Assembly (NCBI RefSeq): GCF_000421145.1
Contig: NZ_ATWH01000017.1
Coordinates: 30,077 to 94,076 of the forward strand
Origin: Glaciibacter superstes DSM 21135
GTDB lineage: Bacteria; Actinomycetota; Actinomycetes; Actinomycetales; Microbacteriaceae
Length of the DNA: 64,000 nt
Direction: 5' to 3'
A program made the position numbers and the translations under genes. Shown in pieces: positions 26,404 to 35,074 of this stretch. The notes under the pieces are model-generated. The model did not search any database. It saw only the letters and a program-made list of their open reading frames with translations, and had not been told where the DNA came from. The stretch's first letter is position 1. Every line of letters starts with the position of its first letter.

Positions 26404-27114
26404 GTGAAGATTCGATTGATCAGCGCCCTGATTGCGCTCGCGATCGCCGTCGTTGGTGTTGCGCTTATCGCCTCCTATGTTCAGGATGCCGACCATCGGG
26501 CTCTGGCCGGCGCCGAAACGCGAGATGTGCTCGTCGTCTCCGAAGCCATCCCGGCGGGTACGCCGACCGAGCAGCTCGCCGATTACGTTCAGTTGAAGAC
26601 GCTCCCGATCATGGCAATCGCAGACGAGGCCATCGCAGACCTCAGCGATTTCTCCAGCACGGTGACCTCCGTCGGGCTCGTCTCCGGCGAACAACTCCTG
26701 AGCTCGCGACTGGTTGATCCGGCGACACTGGAAGCCGGATCAGCGATCCCGGTGCCTGACGGCCTCGAAGAGGTGACGATTCAGCTGGGAGCGGCCCAGG
26801 TTGTCGGCGGAGAGGTGAAGGCAGGCGACGCGGTCGGCGTGTTCATTTCGTTCGCAGAATCCCCGAGCACTCCTGGGATGACGCGACTGGCGTTCCAGGA
26901 GGTCCTCGTGACCCGGGTCCAGGGCGGTCCACGTGAGGCCTCCGCCGATGCGCCATCGACCGAGGTCATGCTCGTCACACTGGCACGATCGGCCGCCGAT
27001 TCTGAATCGATCATCTTTGCGGCCCAGTACGGTTCGATCTGGCTGTCGAAGCAGTCGCGCGACGCTCCAGACCCTGAGACGAGCGGGGTCACCAGGGCTG
27101 ATGTGTTTCGATGA
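26404..27114 (+). CDS. cpaB: RcpC/CpaB-like pilus assembly protein with SAF domain
   Basis: A 236-residue protein with an N-terminal membrane anchor (about 5-25). An SAF-like domain follows with the segments VLVVSEAIPAGTP, LVSGEQLLSSRLV and VKAGDAVGVFISF. In proteobacteria this protein modulates secretin or pilus assembly; Gram-positive Tad loci keep a short version, as here. It starts at GTG 26404 and overlaps tadZ by 4 bases. Confidence 0.82.
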   Translation: MKIRLISALIALAIAVVGVALIASYVQDADHRALAGAETRDVLVVSEAIPAGTPTEQLADYVQLKTLPIMAIADEAIADLSDFSSTVTSVGLVSGEQLLSSRLVDPATLEAGSAIPVPDGLEEVTIQLGAAQVVGGEVKAGDAVGVFISFAESPSTPGMTRLAFQEVLVTRVQGGPREASADAPSTEVMLVTLARSAADSESIIFAAQYGSIWLSKQSRDAPDPETSGVTRADVFR

Positions 27115-28301
27115 GCCGATTCGTTCTCATAACCAGCGATTCAGCTCTTGAAGATCGTGTCCGGGCAGCGATCATGGGTGGCCTCTCCGGCACCTTGCAT
27201 GTTGCCGCCGGCCTGGCGCCGGACGAGTTGTCTCAGGTGCTGTTCGACCCGGGCGAGGCGACCGAGGTGCTTCTTTTCGGCCCTGGAATGGCGACCGAGG
27301 ATGCGTTGCGGCTCGCTTCCATTGTCGACGTCCAGCATCCCGAGATCAGCCTGGTGCTGGCTGCTCGCCCCGATCCAGAGTTGGCACTTTCCGCGATGCG
27401 CGCCGGAATTCGGGACATCCTCGACCCGGGCTCAGAGCCCGAGGCGATCCGGGTTCTGGTGGAGCGAGCCTGCCGCTCGGCCGAAAGCCGGATGTTCGGC
27501 ACGAACCGCAAGCAGCAGAGCGCGCCGAAATCGGGACTGATCATCGTCGTCGCATCGTCGAAGGGTGGAGTCGGCAAGACCACTCTGGCGACAAACATCG
27601 CCGTCTCGCTTGGACGGATCGCTCCGATGTCCACCGTGCTCGTCGACCTCGACGCTCAGTTCGGTGACGTGTCAAGCGCACTGCGAATCGATCCCGAACA
27701 CACCCTCTTGGACGCCGTGACCGGCGCTGCCAAGGACGACTCCATGGTGCTGAAGGCGTTTCTCAGCGTGCACCACAGCTCCATTTACGCTTTGTGCGCA
27801 CCAGGCTCTCCTGCCGAGGCCGACGGCATCCGTGGTGATGACGTTGCGCACCTCCTCGAACAATTGGCCAGCGAATTCCGTTACGTGGTCGTCGACACGG
27901 CACCGGGATTGGGTGAACAGACGCTCGCGGCGCTCGAAAAAGCGACCGAAGGTGTCTTCGTGTGCACCATGGACGTTCCCAGCGTGCGCGGTTTACGCAA
28001 GGAGCTGGACGTAATGAATCAACTCGGTTTCGCGAGCAACCGTTGTCTCGTCGTGAACATGGGCGACCCATCCGGCGGACTCTCTGTTTCCGATATCGAG
28101 GCGACCATTGGCGCGCGGGTGGATCTCGTGGTGCCGCGATCCAAAGATGTCGCCTATTCGACGAATACCGGCGAGCCGCTTCTCCAGCGGACGACCAAGG
28201 GCGCAGCCGCCAAAGCCCTCGATCGCCTCGCCGGCCGCTTCGATCCTGCGCGCCAGGCGGAGATGGAGAGAGGCCGGCACAAACGGGAGGCGCTCAAATG
28301 A
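27111..28301 (+). CDS. tadZ: TadZ/CpaE-like localisation ATPase
   Basis: A 396-residue protein with an atypical receiver-like N-terminal domain (1-130) and a MinD/ParA ATPase domain. The deviant Walker A is SSKGGVGKTT (about 149-158), followed by DLDAQFGDVSSAL and the switch II DTAPGLGE. It positions the Tad machine at a cell site. Its stop and the next ATG overlap as ATGA. Confidence 0.88.
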   Translation: MSRFVLITSDSALEDRVRAAIMGGLSGTLHVAAGLAPDELSQVLFDPGEATEVLLFGPGMATEDALRLASIVDVQHPEISLVLAARPDPELALSAMRAGIRDILDPGSEPEAIRVLVERACRSAESRMFGTNRKQQSAPKSGLIIVVASSKGGVGKTTLATNIAVSLGRIAPMSTVLVDLDAQFGDVSSALRIDPEHTLLDAVTGAAKDDSMVLKAFLSVHHSSIYALCAPGSPAEADGIRGDDVAHLLEQLASEFRYVVVDTAPGLGEQTLAALEKATEGVFVCTMDVPSVRGLRKELDVMNQLGFASNRCLVVNMGDPSGGLSVSDIEATIGARVDLVVPRSKDVAYSTNTGEPLLQRTTKGAAAKALDRLAGRFDPARQAEMERGRHKREALK

Positions 28302-29695
28302 AGCTTTCAGAAAAGCTTGCCCAAGCCGGCCATGAGCCCCTCCCGCCGAGCCGCGAGGAACCGTCCGGCACTCCGGTTTCCGTCGCGTCCATACATCGTG
28401 AGATCCCAGCGGTCGATGCATTGCGAGCGTTGAAGGCAAGGGTCGGAGCGGCGCTCTTCGAACGGCTGGGTAGTCGCCTCAACGATCCGAACCTCGCCGA
28501 GCAGGACCTGCTGACGTTCGCTCGAGAAGCGCTCACCGAAATCGTCGAGGCGGAGAGGGTCCCCCTCAGCAACGCCGAACGGCAGCGGCTGGTGCAGCAA
28601 ATCAGCGACGATGTGCTCGGGTACGGTCCGCTGCAGCCGCTGCTCGACGATCCATCGCTGACGGAGATCATGGTGAACGGCCCCGACCAGATCTTTGTCG
28701 AGCAGGACGGGCGGCTGCGGCTCAGCCCTTCGTCCTTTCGCTCTGAAGAACAGCTGCGACGGGTGATCGAAAAAATTGTCTCGCGAGTAGGGCGACGGAT
28801 CGACGAGTCATCGCCGCTTGTCGACGCCCGCCTCGAGGACGGGTCACGCGTCAATGCCGTGATTCCGCCCCTGGCGGTAAACGGCTCTTCGCTCACCATT
28901 CGCAAGTTCGCCGCCGATCCGCTCAAGGTCGAAGACCTGATCGCCTTTGGTTCTGTCTCCCCCGAAATGGCCGAACTCCTGGAGGCCTGTGTGCGAGCCA
29001 ACCTCAACATCATCGTGTCAGGGGGAACGGGGACGGGGAAGACGACGCTTCTCAACGTGCTCTCATCCTTCATTCCGCCGGGAGAGCGGATCATCACGAT
29101 CGAAGATGCCGTCGAATTGCAACTCCAGCAGGCGCACGTCGTTCGTCTTGAGAGCCGACCGTCCAATATTGAGGGGAAGGGCGAGATCACGATCCGCGAT
29201 CTTCTCCGCAATTCCCTCCGGATGCGGCCGGATCGAATCGTCGTCGGGGAATGTCGCGGTGGTGAGGCGCTGGACATGCTGCAGGCGATGAACACCGGAC
29301 ACGACGGTTCCCTCTCCACAGTGCACTCCAACTCACCGCGAGATGCCATCTCCCGGATGGAGACGTTGGTTCTCATGGCCGGCATGGATCTCCCGTTACG
29401 CGCCATCCGCGAGCAAATTGCATCGGCGGTGGACGTGATCGTACAGCTGACGAGAATGCGCGATGGGAGCCGGCGGGTGACGCACGTAACGGAGGTGCAG
29501 GGAATGGAGGGCGACATCGTCACGTTGCAGGACGCATTCGTGTTCGACTACTCGGCCGGAATCGACAGTTCAGGACGGTTCCTGGGGAAGCCGGTCTCAA
29601 CGGGCGTGCGACCGCGATTCGTCGACCGATTCATCGACCTCGGCATCACGGTGTCCCCGAGCGTTTTCGCTCCCCGGGCGAGCGGGCGACTCTGA
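28298..29695 (+). CDS. tadA: TadA/CpaF secretion ATPase
   Basis: A 465-residue hexameric motor of the type II/IV secretion superfamily that powers Tad pilus extension and retraction. Walker A is GGTGTGKTT (about 242-250). The Asp box is RIITIEDAVEL, Walker B is MRPDRIVVGECRGGEALDMLQA, and the His box is TGHDGSLSTVHSN. The N-terminal region has the conserved LLDDPSLTEIMVNGPD. A longer frame exists upstream but starts inside tadZ; the ATG at 28298 is coupled to its stop. Confidence 0.93.
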   Translation: MKLSEKLAQAGHEPLPPSREEPSGTPVSVASIHREIPAVDALRALKARVGAALFERLGSRLNDPNLAEQDLLTFAREALTEIVEAERVPLSNAERQRLVQQISDDVLGYGPLQPLLDDPSLTEIMVNGPDQIFVEQDGRLRLSPSSFRSEEQLRRVIEKIVSRVGRRIDESSPLVDARLEDGSRVNAVIPPLAVNGSSLTIRKFAADPLKVEDLIAFGSVSPEMAELLEACVRANLNIIVSGGTGTGKTTLLNVLSSFIPPGERIITIEDAVELQLQQAHVVRLESRPSNIEGKGEITIRDLLRNSLRMRPDRIVVGECRGGEALDMLQAMNTGHDGSLSTVHSNSPRDAISRMETLVLMAGMDLPLRAIREQIASAVDVIVQLTRMRDGSRRVTHVTEVQGMEGDIVTLQDAFVFDYSAGIDSSGRFLGKPVSTGVRPRFVDRFIDLGITVSPSVFAPRASGRL

Positions 29696-30624
29696 TGCTC
29701 ATCGCAGCTGTCGCACTCCTCTATCTCGCCACAGCCGTTGTGATCTTCGGCGTCGCTCGTGCGAAAAATGGCCCGATCCCATTGGAACGCCGTCGTCCGC
29801 CGGAAGCCGAATCAATGACGACCCTGAGCCGCGCCACGGAGACGGCAGCCGAAACGATCTCCGGAGTCCTGTCGAAGCAGGGGTGGTCGCGCCCACTGGC
29901 CGCCGCGCTCGAACGGGCCGGAATCAAGATGGCTCCGGCGGAATTCCTGATCCTGGTCGCATCGGCGATGTTCGTTGCACTGTTGATCGGTTTCCTGCTC
30001 GGCGGCCTCGGCATGGGTCTCCTCTTCTGTGTCATCGGTCCTCTCGTTACCAAGATATTTCTGGCGACCAGAGAATCGCGCCGGAGGAAGGCATTCGCCA
30101 ACCAGCTCGACGACACGCTTCAGCTTCTGGCTGGCGGCCTCCGTGCCGGCCACAGCCTCTTGCGGGCGATCGATGCGGTCTCGCACGAGGCAGAGTCACC
30201 AACGAACGAGGAGTTCGCGCGCGTCGTGAACGAAACGCGGCTAGGACGCGATCTGGACGATGCGCTTGAGACGTCTGCGGCCCGAATGCGTAGCGAGGAC
30301 TTCAGCTGGGTCGGCCAAGCGATCGCCATCCATCGCGAGGTCGGGGGTGACCTCTCCGGCGTGCTCGATGAAGTAGGACACACCATCAGGGAGCGCAATC
30401 AGATGCGCCGACAGGTCGACGGATTGAGCGCAGAAGGAAAGACCTCTGCCTACGTGCTTTTGGCCTTGCCATTTGTCGTCCTGGGCATCCTCAGCGTGAC
30501 GAGCCCCACCTACGTTGCCAAGTTCGTCGAGTCCCCCGTCGGCTTCGGGATGATTGCCGCCGCTGTCGTGATGCTGATCATCGGCGGACTTTGGATGAAG
30601 AAAATTGTCAGTTTCAAGTTCTGA
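29695..30624 (+). CDS. tadB: TadB-like platform membrane protein
   Basis: A 309-residue T2SSF-domain protein. An N-terminal helix is followed by a helix pair near 80-110 and the F-domain LDDTLQLLAGGLRAGHSLLRAI (about 140-161) with two helices at the end. It forms the inner-membrane platform with TadC. It starts on the last base of tadA's stop codon. Confidence 0.88.
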   Translation: MLIAAVALLYLATAVVIFGVARAKNGPIPLERRRPPEAESMTTLSRATETAAETISGVLSKQGWSRPLAAALERAGIKMAPAEFLILVASAMFVALLIGFLLGGLGMGLLFCVIGPLVTKIFLATRESRRRKAFANQLDDTLQLLAGGLRAGHSLLRAIDAVSHEAESPTNEEFARVVNETRLGRDLDDALETSAARMRSEDFSWVGQAIAIHREVGGDLSGVLDEVGHTIRERNQMRRQVDGLSAEGKTSAYVLLALPFVVLGILSVTSPTYVAKFVESPVGFGMIAAAVVMLIIGGLWMKKIVSFKF

Positions 30625-30687
30625 GCGGATGCCGCGGCCGAGGGCGGCGCGCCCGCCTGGCAGATCGAGCCGAGAGAGGAGGCTGTG

Positions 30688-31563
30688 ATGCCGATCACCC
30701 TCGTGGTTGCGATCATTCTCGTCGCAGTATCCGTGCCCCTGGTGGCATGGCTGCTGACGCCGGGCGACCGTCGAGCTCGCCGGGACATTCGCCAGAACCT
30801 CGCTCAAGGGCTCGGCGGCCCCGACCAACCAGGCGCCTCCGAATCTCCCACCGGGTGGAGAATCGCTGGATGGTTCGTGGTTCCGGCCAATCGAAGCAAG
30901 CTCGATCAACTCCTCGCGCTCGCCGGCCGGCCCGCCGGATGGCCCATGCCTAAGATCCTTAAAGCCAAGCCGCTCCTGGCTCTCGTCGCAGGCTTCCTCG
31001 GGGCAGCGCTCTTCAGCGCAGCCCCGACCGGCTGGATGCTGGCGCTCGTCCTTTCGGTCATCACGATCGCCTACTTCGTGCCAGACCTATTGCTTTACAG
31101 TCGGGGAATCGAACGCCAGGCGCGGATCGGACTCGAACTCGCGGACACCTTGGACCAGATGTTGATCGCGGTCGAGGCCGGTCTGGGTTTCGAAGCCGCC
31201 ATGTCACGGGCCGGCCAGAATGGGAAAGGCCCGTTGGCCGAGGAGCTGGTCCGTACCCTGCAGGACATGCGCGTGGGGATGTCGCGGAAAGAGGCGTATC
31301 AATCGTTGGCGCGGCGCACGTCGGTGCCCGACCTTCGTGCGTTCATTCGAGCGGTTGTGCAGGCAGACAGCTACGGCATCTCAATCAGCGCTGTTCTCCG
31401 TACTCAGGCAAAAGAGATGCGCATCAAGCGGCGCCAGCGAGCCGAAGAGAAGGCAATGCAGATCCCCGTGAAGGTTCTCTTCCCGTTGATGCTCTTCATC
31501 CTCCCCGTCCTGTTCATCGCGGTCCTTGGCCCAACAGTGATCACCGTGGTCGGCAGCATGTGA
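30688..31563 (+). CDS. tadC: TadC-like platform membrane protein
   Basis: A 291-residue T2SSF-domain protein with the segment ELADTLDQMLIAVEAGLGFEAAMSRA followed by RRQRAEEKAMQIPVKVLFPLMLFILPVLF, a TadC signature. An AGGAGG site ends 5 bases before the ATG at 30688; the GTG at 30685 would be too close. It partners TadB. Confidence 0.88.
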   Translation: MPITLVVAIILVAVSVPLVAWLLTPGDRRARRDIRQNLAQGLGGPDQPGASESPTGWRIAGWFVVPANRSKLDQLLALAGRPAGWPMPKILKAKPLLALVAGFLGAALFSAAPTGWMLALVLSVITIAYFVPDLLLYSRGIERQARIGLELADTLDQMLIAVEAGLGFEAAMSRAGQNGKGPLAEELVRTLQDMRVGMSRKEAYQSLARRTSVPDLRAFIRAVVQADSYGISISAVLRTQAKEMRIKRRQRAEEKAMQIPVKVLFPLMLFILPVLFIAVLGPTVITVVGSM

Positions 31564-31593
31564 ATAAGCTCGTGACGTGGTGACAGGAATCAG

Positions 31594-32259
31594 GTGGCGA
31601 TGATCCCCGCGCTCTTCGTATGCCTTGTCTTCATGTTGGGAGGGATAGCGGGCGGCGTGCTCCAGCGCTGGCTGTGGCGGCATCTCCCGCAACTGGGCGA
31701 GGCGCCGCCTCCTGGGTTGGCCGCTGACATCGGTACCTCTGTGGCCACGGCAGTCGCGACAGCCGGTGCTGCTGCCATGGGTGGGGCGACCTGGTCGGGT
31801 CTTGCCTACTGCATCTTCGCCCTCTTCGCCGTCCAGATTGCCGTTGTCGACTGGCGCTCGAGTCTGATCCCGAACATTCTGGTCATACCGGCGGCGATCG
31901 TTGGGCTGGGGCTGTTGCTTCTCGCCGCGCTGACCGAAGGGCGATGGGATGACTTGATCAGAGGAGCCGCCGGGGCGAGCGGTCTGTTCCTGGCCTACCT
32001 GATTCTTGCGCTCGTCTCACCGACCGGCCTTGGCATGGGCGACGTCAAGCTGGCCGCGTCTGTGGGTCTATACCTGGGCTTTCAAAGCTGGACAGCTCTC
32101 ATTCTCGGTGCCGCTGCCGGGTTCATCATCGGTGCGTGCGTGAGCCTCGTTCTGCTCGCGTTCCGGCGCGCCAAACTGCGCACGAACGTTCCGTTCGGTC
32201 CGTCGATGCTCGCCGGAACGGCCCTTGTCCTGGTCGCCGCCGGCTTGGCAGCCGGATAA
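31594..32259 (+). CDS. tadV: Prepilin peptidase (TadV/CpaA type)
   Basis: A 221-residue A24-family aspartic protease. The two catalytic aspartates are in VDWRSSLIPN (about residue 84) and GMGDVKL (about 149, the GxGD motif). Six or more membrane helices are predicted, and the soluble N-methylase domain of PilD is missing, as expected for Flp systems. It should process the Flp and TadE-like pre-proteins. The start may be GTG 31594 or ATG 31600. It closes the pilus operon, with the second MarR gene convergent 13 bases away. Confidence 0.88.
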   Translation: MAMIPALFVCLVFMLGGIAGGVLQRWLWRHLPQLGEAPPPGLAADIGTSVATAVATAGAAAMGGATWSGLAYCIFALFAVQIAVVDWRSSLIPNILVIPAAIVGLGLLLLAALTEGRWDDLIRGAAGASGLFLAYLILALVSPTGLGMGDVKLAASVGLYLGFQSWTALILGAAAGFIIGACVSLVLLAFRRAKLRTNVPFGPSMLAGTALVLVAAGLAAG

Positions 32260-32272
32260 GTGAAGCGCCGTG

Positions 32273-32794
32273 CTACAACGCGTGAGGCCCAGTGCGGGGA
32301 GGCGGTGGGGATACTGGTTCGACGCCTGGAGCGGCCTGAACTCGAGCGTCCAGTGCCCGGCTGAAGAGGTCGAGCACCATGGCCAGGGTCTCGGCATCCG
32401 GCTCGCTGATCTCTGCCAACACTTCACGCATCGCGACATCGAGCTGATCATGAATCCAATCCAGCGCGTGCTGTCCGGCTGGCGTGATCGTGATCAGCAG
32501 ACTCCGACGATCGGCAGGATTCTTGTTCCGGTTGAGGAACCCGGCCTCCTCGACACGGTCCAAGAGCGGCGTGATGGTGCCGGAGGTCATTCCCAACAGC
32601 GCAGCAATGTCCCGCGGGGTAAGCGGACCGCTGTCGTAGAGATGGGCCAGAACGGTGAGGTCGTTGCGGCCAAGTTGTAACTGCTGTGCGCGGGAATGAC
32701 GGAACTGTTCCCCGCTTCCAAGGAGCCGCCGTAGCGCGACGGTGAGTGCTTGGACCTGATCATCGGGTGGATCAAGGGCATTCATTATGGTCAC
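32273..32794 (-). CDS. MarR-family regulator, right paralog flanking the Tad locus
   Basis: A 173-residue winged helix-turn-helix protein. Its core [30 protein letters not shown] and wing NPADRRSLLITITPAG mirror the left paralog, and it ends TGPHAL. A longer frame reaches 32872, but the promoter block shared with the left paralog places the start at GTG 32794, the same 9 bases from ACTCCCAAGCTG. It is divergent from the exported protein/signal peptidase pair at 33064-35074 and convergent with the prepilin peptidase. Confidence 0.83.
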   Translation of the reverse strand: MTIMNALDPPDDQVQALTVALRRLLGSGEQFRHSRAQQLQLGRNDLTVLAHLYDSGPLTPRDIAALLGMTSGTITPLLDRVEEAGFLNRNKNPADRRSLLITITPAGQHALDWIHDQLDVAMREVLAEISEPDAETLAMVLDLFSRALDARVQAAPGVEPVSPPPPRTGPHAL

Positions 32795-32802
32795 TTCTCT
32801 TG

Positions 32803-32904
32803 ACTCCCAAGCTGGTTGATAATCCTCCAAGTTTACCGATTGCACATGCTGTCTAGTGCCATTTCGGACCAACTAATTAAAAAGATTGCTGGTCAAGTTA
32901 GTTG
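32803..32904. promoter_or_regulatory. Shared MarR promoter block (signal peptidase side)
   Basis: ACTCCCAAGCTG (32803-32814) and a 23-base block (32882-32904) ending CAAGTTAGTTG match the left marR promoter, 20 of 23 positions in the second block. CAACTAA (32870-32876) and TTAGTTG (32898-32904) form an inverted pair here. The gap is AT-rich, as on the left. Confidence 0.6.
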
Positions 32905-33000
32905 TACGAATAGATTGCTTATGTTATCGTTTCCTTGTTCTCGTGTGGCTTGATACACATTCTTCAGTGCGACAGTCCTGCGAGCGTCCCATCCGAATCC

Positions 33001-33045
33001 CCCCGGTGCGCACCGTGCATAGGCACGCCTTCGTGCGCCCCGGGG
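33001..33045 (+). other. Strong hairpin in the 5' leader of the exported protein gene
   Basis: CCCCGGTGCGCAC (33001-33013) pairs with GTGCGCCCCGGGG (33033-33045) through GCGCAC/GTGCGC and CCCC/GGGG with a small internal loop, plus a small GTGC/GCAC stem in the loop. It ends just before the TAAGGA ribosome-binding site. It may stabilise the mRNA or tune translation. Confidence 0.5.
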
Positions 33046-33063
33046 TAAAACTAAGGAACCACT

Positions 33064-33468
33064 ATGCGTAAGTCCAGCAAGCTCATCACCGCTCTCGGCA
33101 TCGCGGGCCTCGTCGCCGTCGCCGGAACGGCCTTCACGGCCACCAGCACCATCGACCAGGCAAACAAGATTGTCGGTTCCACGAACCAGACGATCAGCGG
33201 TGTCAGCGTCTCCAGCGTGGAATACACCACCGACGCGACCACCGACACGACAACTGCCGTCGCATTCCACGTCGCGGAAGACCTCGCCACCACGCCGGCA
33301 ACAATCACGGCCTCCATCGGCGACGGCACGACGACGCAGGCCGCGACCAACTGCACTCAGACGGCGGTCGCTGCGTCCGTTGACCCGGTCGTTCCTGCCA
33401 GCACCGATGTCGTCTGCACCTTCGCGGGGCTTGTCAACGTCATCCGTCTGGACATTTCGGCCAGCTAG
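33064..33468 (+). CDS. Small exported protein with SipW-type signal peptide
   Basis: A 134-residue protein. The N-terminus MRKSSKLITALGIAGLVAVAGTAFTA is a signal peptide of the kind handled by SipW-like signal peptidases, and the next gene encodes one. The mature part is beta-strand-like and Thr/Ala/Val-rich with two cysteines (NCTQ and VCTF) that may pair. The size and neighbour suggest a TasA/camelysin-like surface or fibre protein, but no sequence motif proves that. A TAAGGA site precedes the ATG. Confidence 0.7.
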   Translation: MRKSSKLITALGIAGLVAVAGTAFTATSTIDQANKIVGSTNQTISGVSVSSVEYTTDATTDTTTAVAFHVAEDLATTPATITASIGDGTTTQAATNCTQTAVAASVDPVVPASTDVVCTFAGLVNVIRLDISAS

Positions 33469-33529
33469 CACCCAGCGATGCCGGGGCCGGCGTTGCCAGC
33501 CGGCCCCCGCACCGCATCCGCTATCACCT

Positions 33530-35074
33530 ATGCGTACTCTACGAATCCTCGTGGTTCTCCTCGCCGTCGCCGCCGGTCTCTGGCTGCTCCCGACCGCTAT
33601 CGGCGGGGGTGCGTCCTATGTGGTGACCACCGGCAACAGCATGGAGCCAGGGTTCCAAACCGGCGATCTGGCCGTGCTCCACCGGGCCGACAGCTACAAC
33701 CCGGGAGACGTCGTCGCCTACCGTAGCGCGCGTATGGACACCATCGTGATGCATCGCATTGTTGCCGTCAACGACGGGGAGTACAGCTTCAAGGGCGATA
33801 ACAACATTTTCATCGACCCAGAGACACCCTCGTCTTCCGAATTCATTGGTGCACTCGTCGTTCGGATCCCGCAGGGCGGCGCGTGGCTCGAGCACCTCGC
33901 ATCACCGGCCGGCCTCGGGGTTGCGGCATTCATACTGCTGATCGCGGGAACCGGGACGGCGTCCCTGTCCAGGCGAAACCGGAGACCAGGAAGACCATCT
34001 ATGTCACGCAAGACCACATCGCGGCCCTCTTTCAGTTCTTTTCCGGCACCGGTGCGGATCGGGGGAGCTGTGGTCGTTCTCTCCGCCGCCCTGGGTGTCG
34101 CCATCGGACTGCCGGCCTGGTTCGGTGGACCTGTCGAACGAACAGCCATCGCCGAGACGCCGAGCACTGGCAAGATGAGCTTCTCGTATCAAGCCACCGT
34201 GGCGCAGAGCCCGGTCTACGACGGCACGACGGTCACGTCGCCAGACCCGGTCTTCCGCAACCTCACCGAATCACTCGAGATCGGCTACGTCTACAACGGC
34301 GAACCGGGATCGGTGCAGGTCACGGCAGAGCTGTCCGCAGGGAGTGGGTGGCATACCAGCATCCCCCTCAGCCCACCGTCCGACTTCACCGATGACGGCT
34401 ACGAAGGAAGCGTGCTGCTCGACCTCGACGCTCTTGAAGCCAGGGCGCGGGCCGCCGCCGAGGTCACCGGTATTCCTGCCGGACCGATCACCGTCTCCGT
34501 CACACCACACATCGAAACTGCGGCCGGGCACAGTTTTTCGCCCGCACTCCACCTGGTTCTTGCGCCATTGCAGGTGAGTTTGAAGGACGGCCCTGCGGCC
34601 TTGACGGTGCGCGATACGGCGACTGTGGCGCAGCCCGCCGTTGCCGCTCGGCTCCTTCAGCTCGGCAACTGGAGCATCTCGGCGATGGATGCTCGGGTCC
34701 TTTCCCTCGCGCTCCTCCTGATTGCGCTCCTCGGCGGCGTGATCGTCCTGCTCGGCGGCAAGCACGCGGTTGCCGCGGGGGAGCGCGCCGTTATCCGACG
34801 TCGATACGGCAGCCTGCTTGTGAGCGTCGGTCCCGTCCCGCTATCGGGTCGACGGGTCTTCGACGTGGCCGACTTTGAGTCGCTGGTGAAGCTGGCCGAG
34901 CGATTCGGGTCGCTGATCCTGCATTGGCAGACCGACGATGGAGAGACCTTCCTCGTCCAGGACGATAGCGCCACCTATCGGTACCAGGAGAATGCCCATG
35001 ATGCGGAATCCTCGCGCCCAGCGGCACCATCCTCGGATTCAGGCGCCACTTCGGATTCCGGTGGCGGCTGTTAG
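33530..35074 (+). CDS. SipW-type signal peptidase I fused to a DUF5305-like domain
   Basis: A 514-residue protein in one frame. Residues 1-140 are an S26B signal peptidase: a membrane helix (4-22), catalytic Ser37 in TGNSMEPGF, His75 in VMHRIVAV in place of the bacterial Lys, and a closing helix at about 124-141. A linker and a second helix (about 172-195) lead to an extracellular beta domain starting SFSYQATVAQSPVYDGTTV, typical of DUF5305, then a last helix (about 384-405) and a cytoplasmic tail. An internal ATG at 34001 after AGGAAG could also start the second half separately. The longer frame extending upstream of 33530 overlaps the preceding gene and is rejected. Confidence 0.78.
   Translation: MRTLRILVVLLAVAAGLWLLPTAIGGGASYVVTTGNSMEPGFQTGDLAVLHRADSYNPGDVVAYRSARMDTIVMHRIVAVNDGEYSFKGDNNIFIDPETPSSSEFIGALVVRIPQGGAWLEHLASPAGLGVAAFILLIAGTGTASLSRRNRRPGRPSMSRKTTSRPSFSSFPAPVRIGGAVVVLSAALGVAIGLPAWFGGPVERTAIAETPSTGKMSFSYQATVAQSPVYDGTTVTSPDPVFRNLTESLEIGYVYNGEPGSVQVTAELSAGSGWHTSIPLSPPSDFTDDGYEGSVLLDLDALEARARAAAEVTGIPAGPITVSVTPHIETAAGHSFSPALHLVLAPLQVSLKDGPAALTVRDTATVAQPAVAARLLQLGNWSISAMDARVLSLALLLIALLGGVIVLLGGKHAVAAGERAVIRRRYGSLLVSVGPVPLSGRRVFDVADFESLVKLAERFGSLILHWQTDDGETFLVQDDSATYRYQENAHDAESSRPAAPSSDSGATSDSGGGC

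Noticed and set aside
32893..33471. 192-codon minus-strand frame over the exported protein gene
   Set aside because: Antisense shadow; the plus-strand gene has a signal peptide, ribosome-binding site and sensible context.
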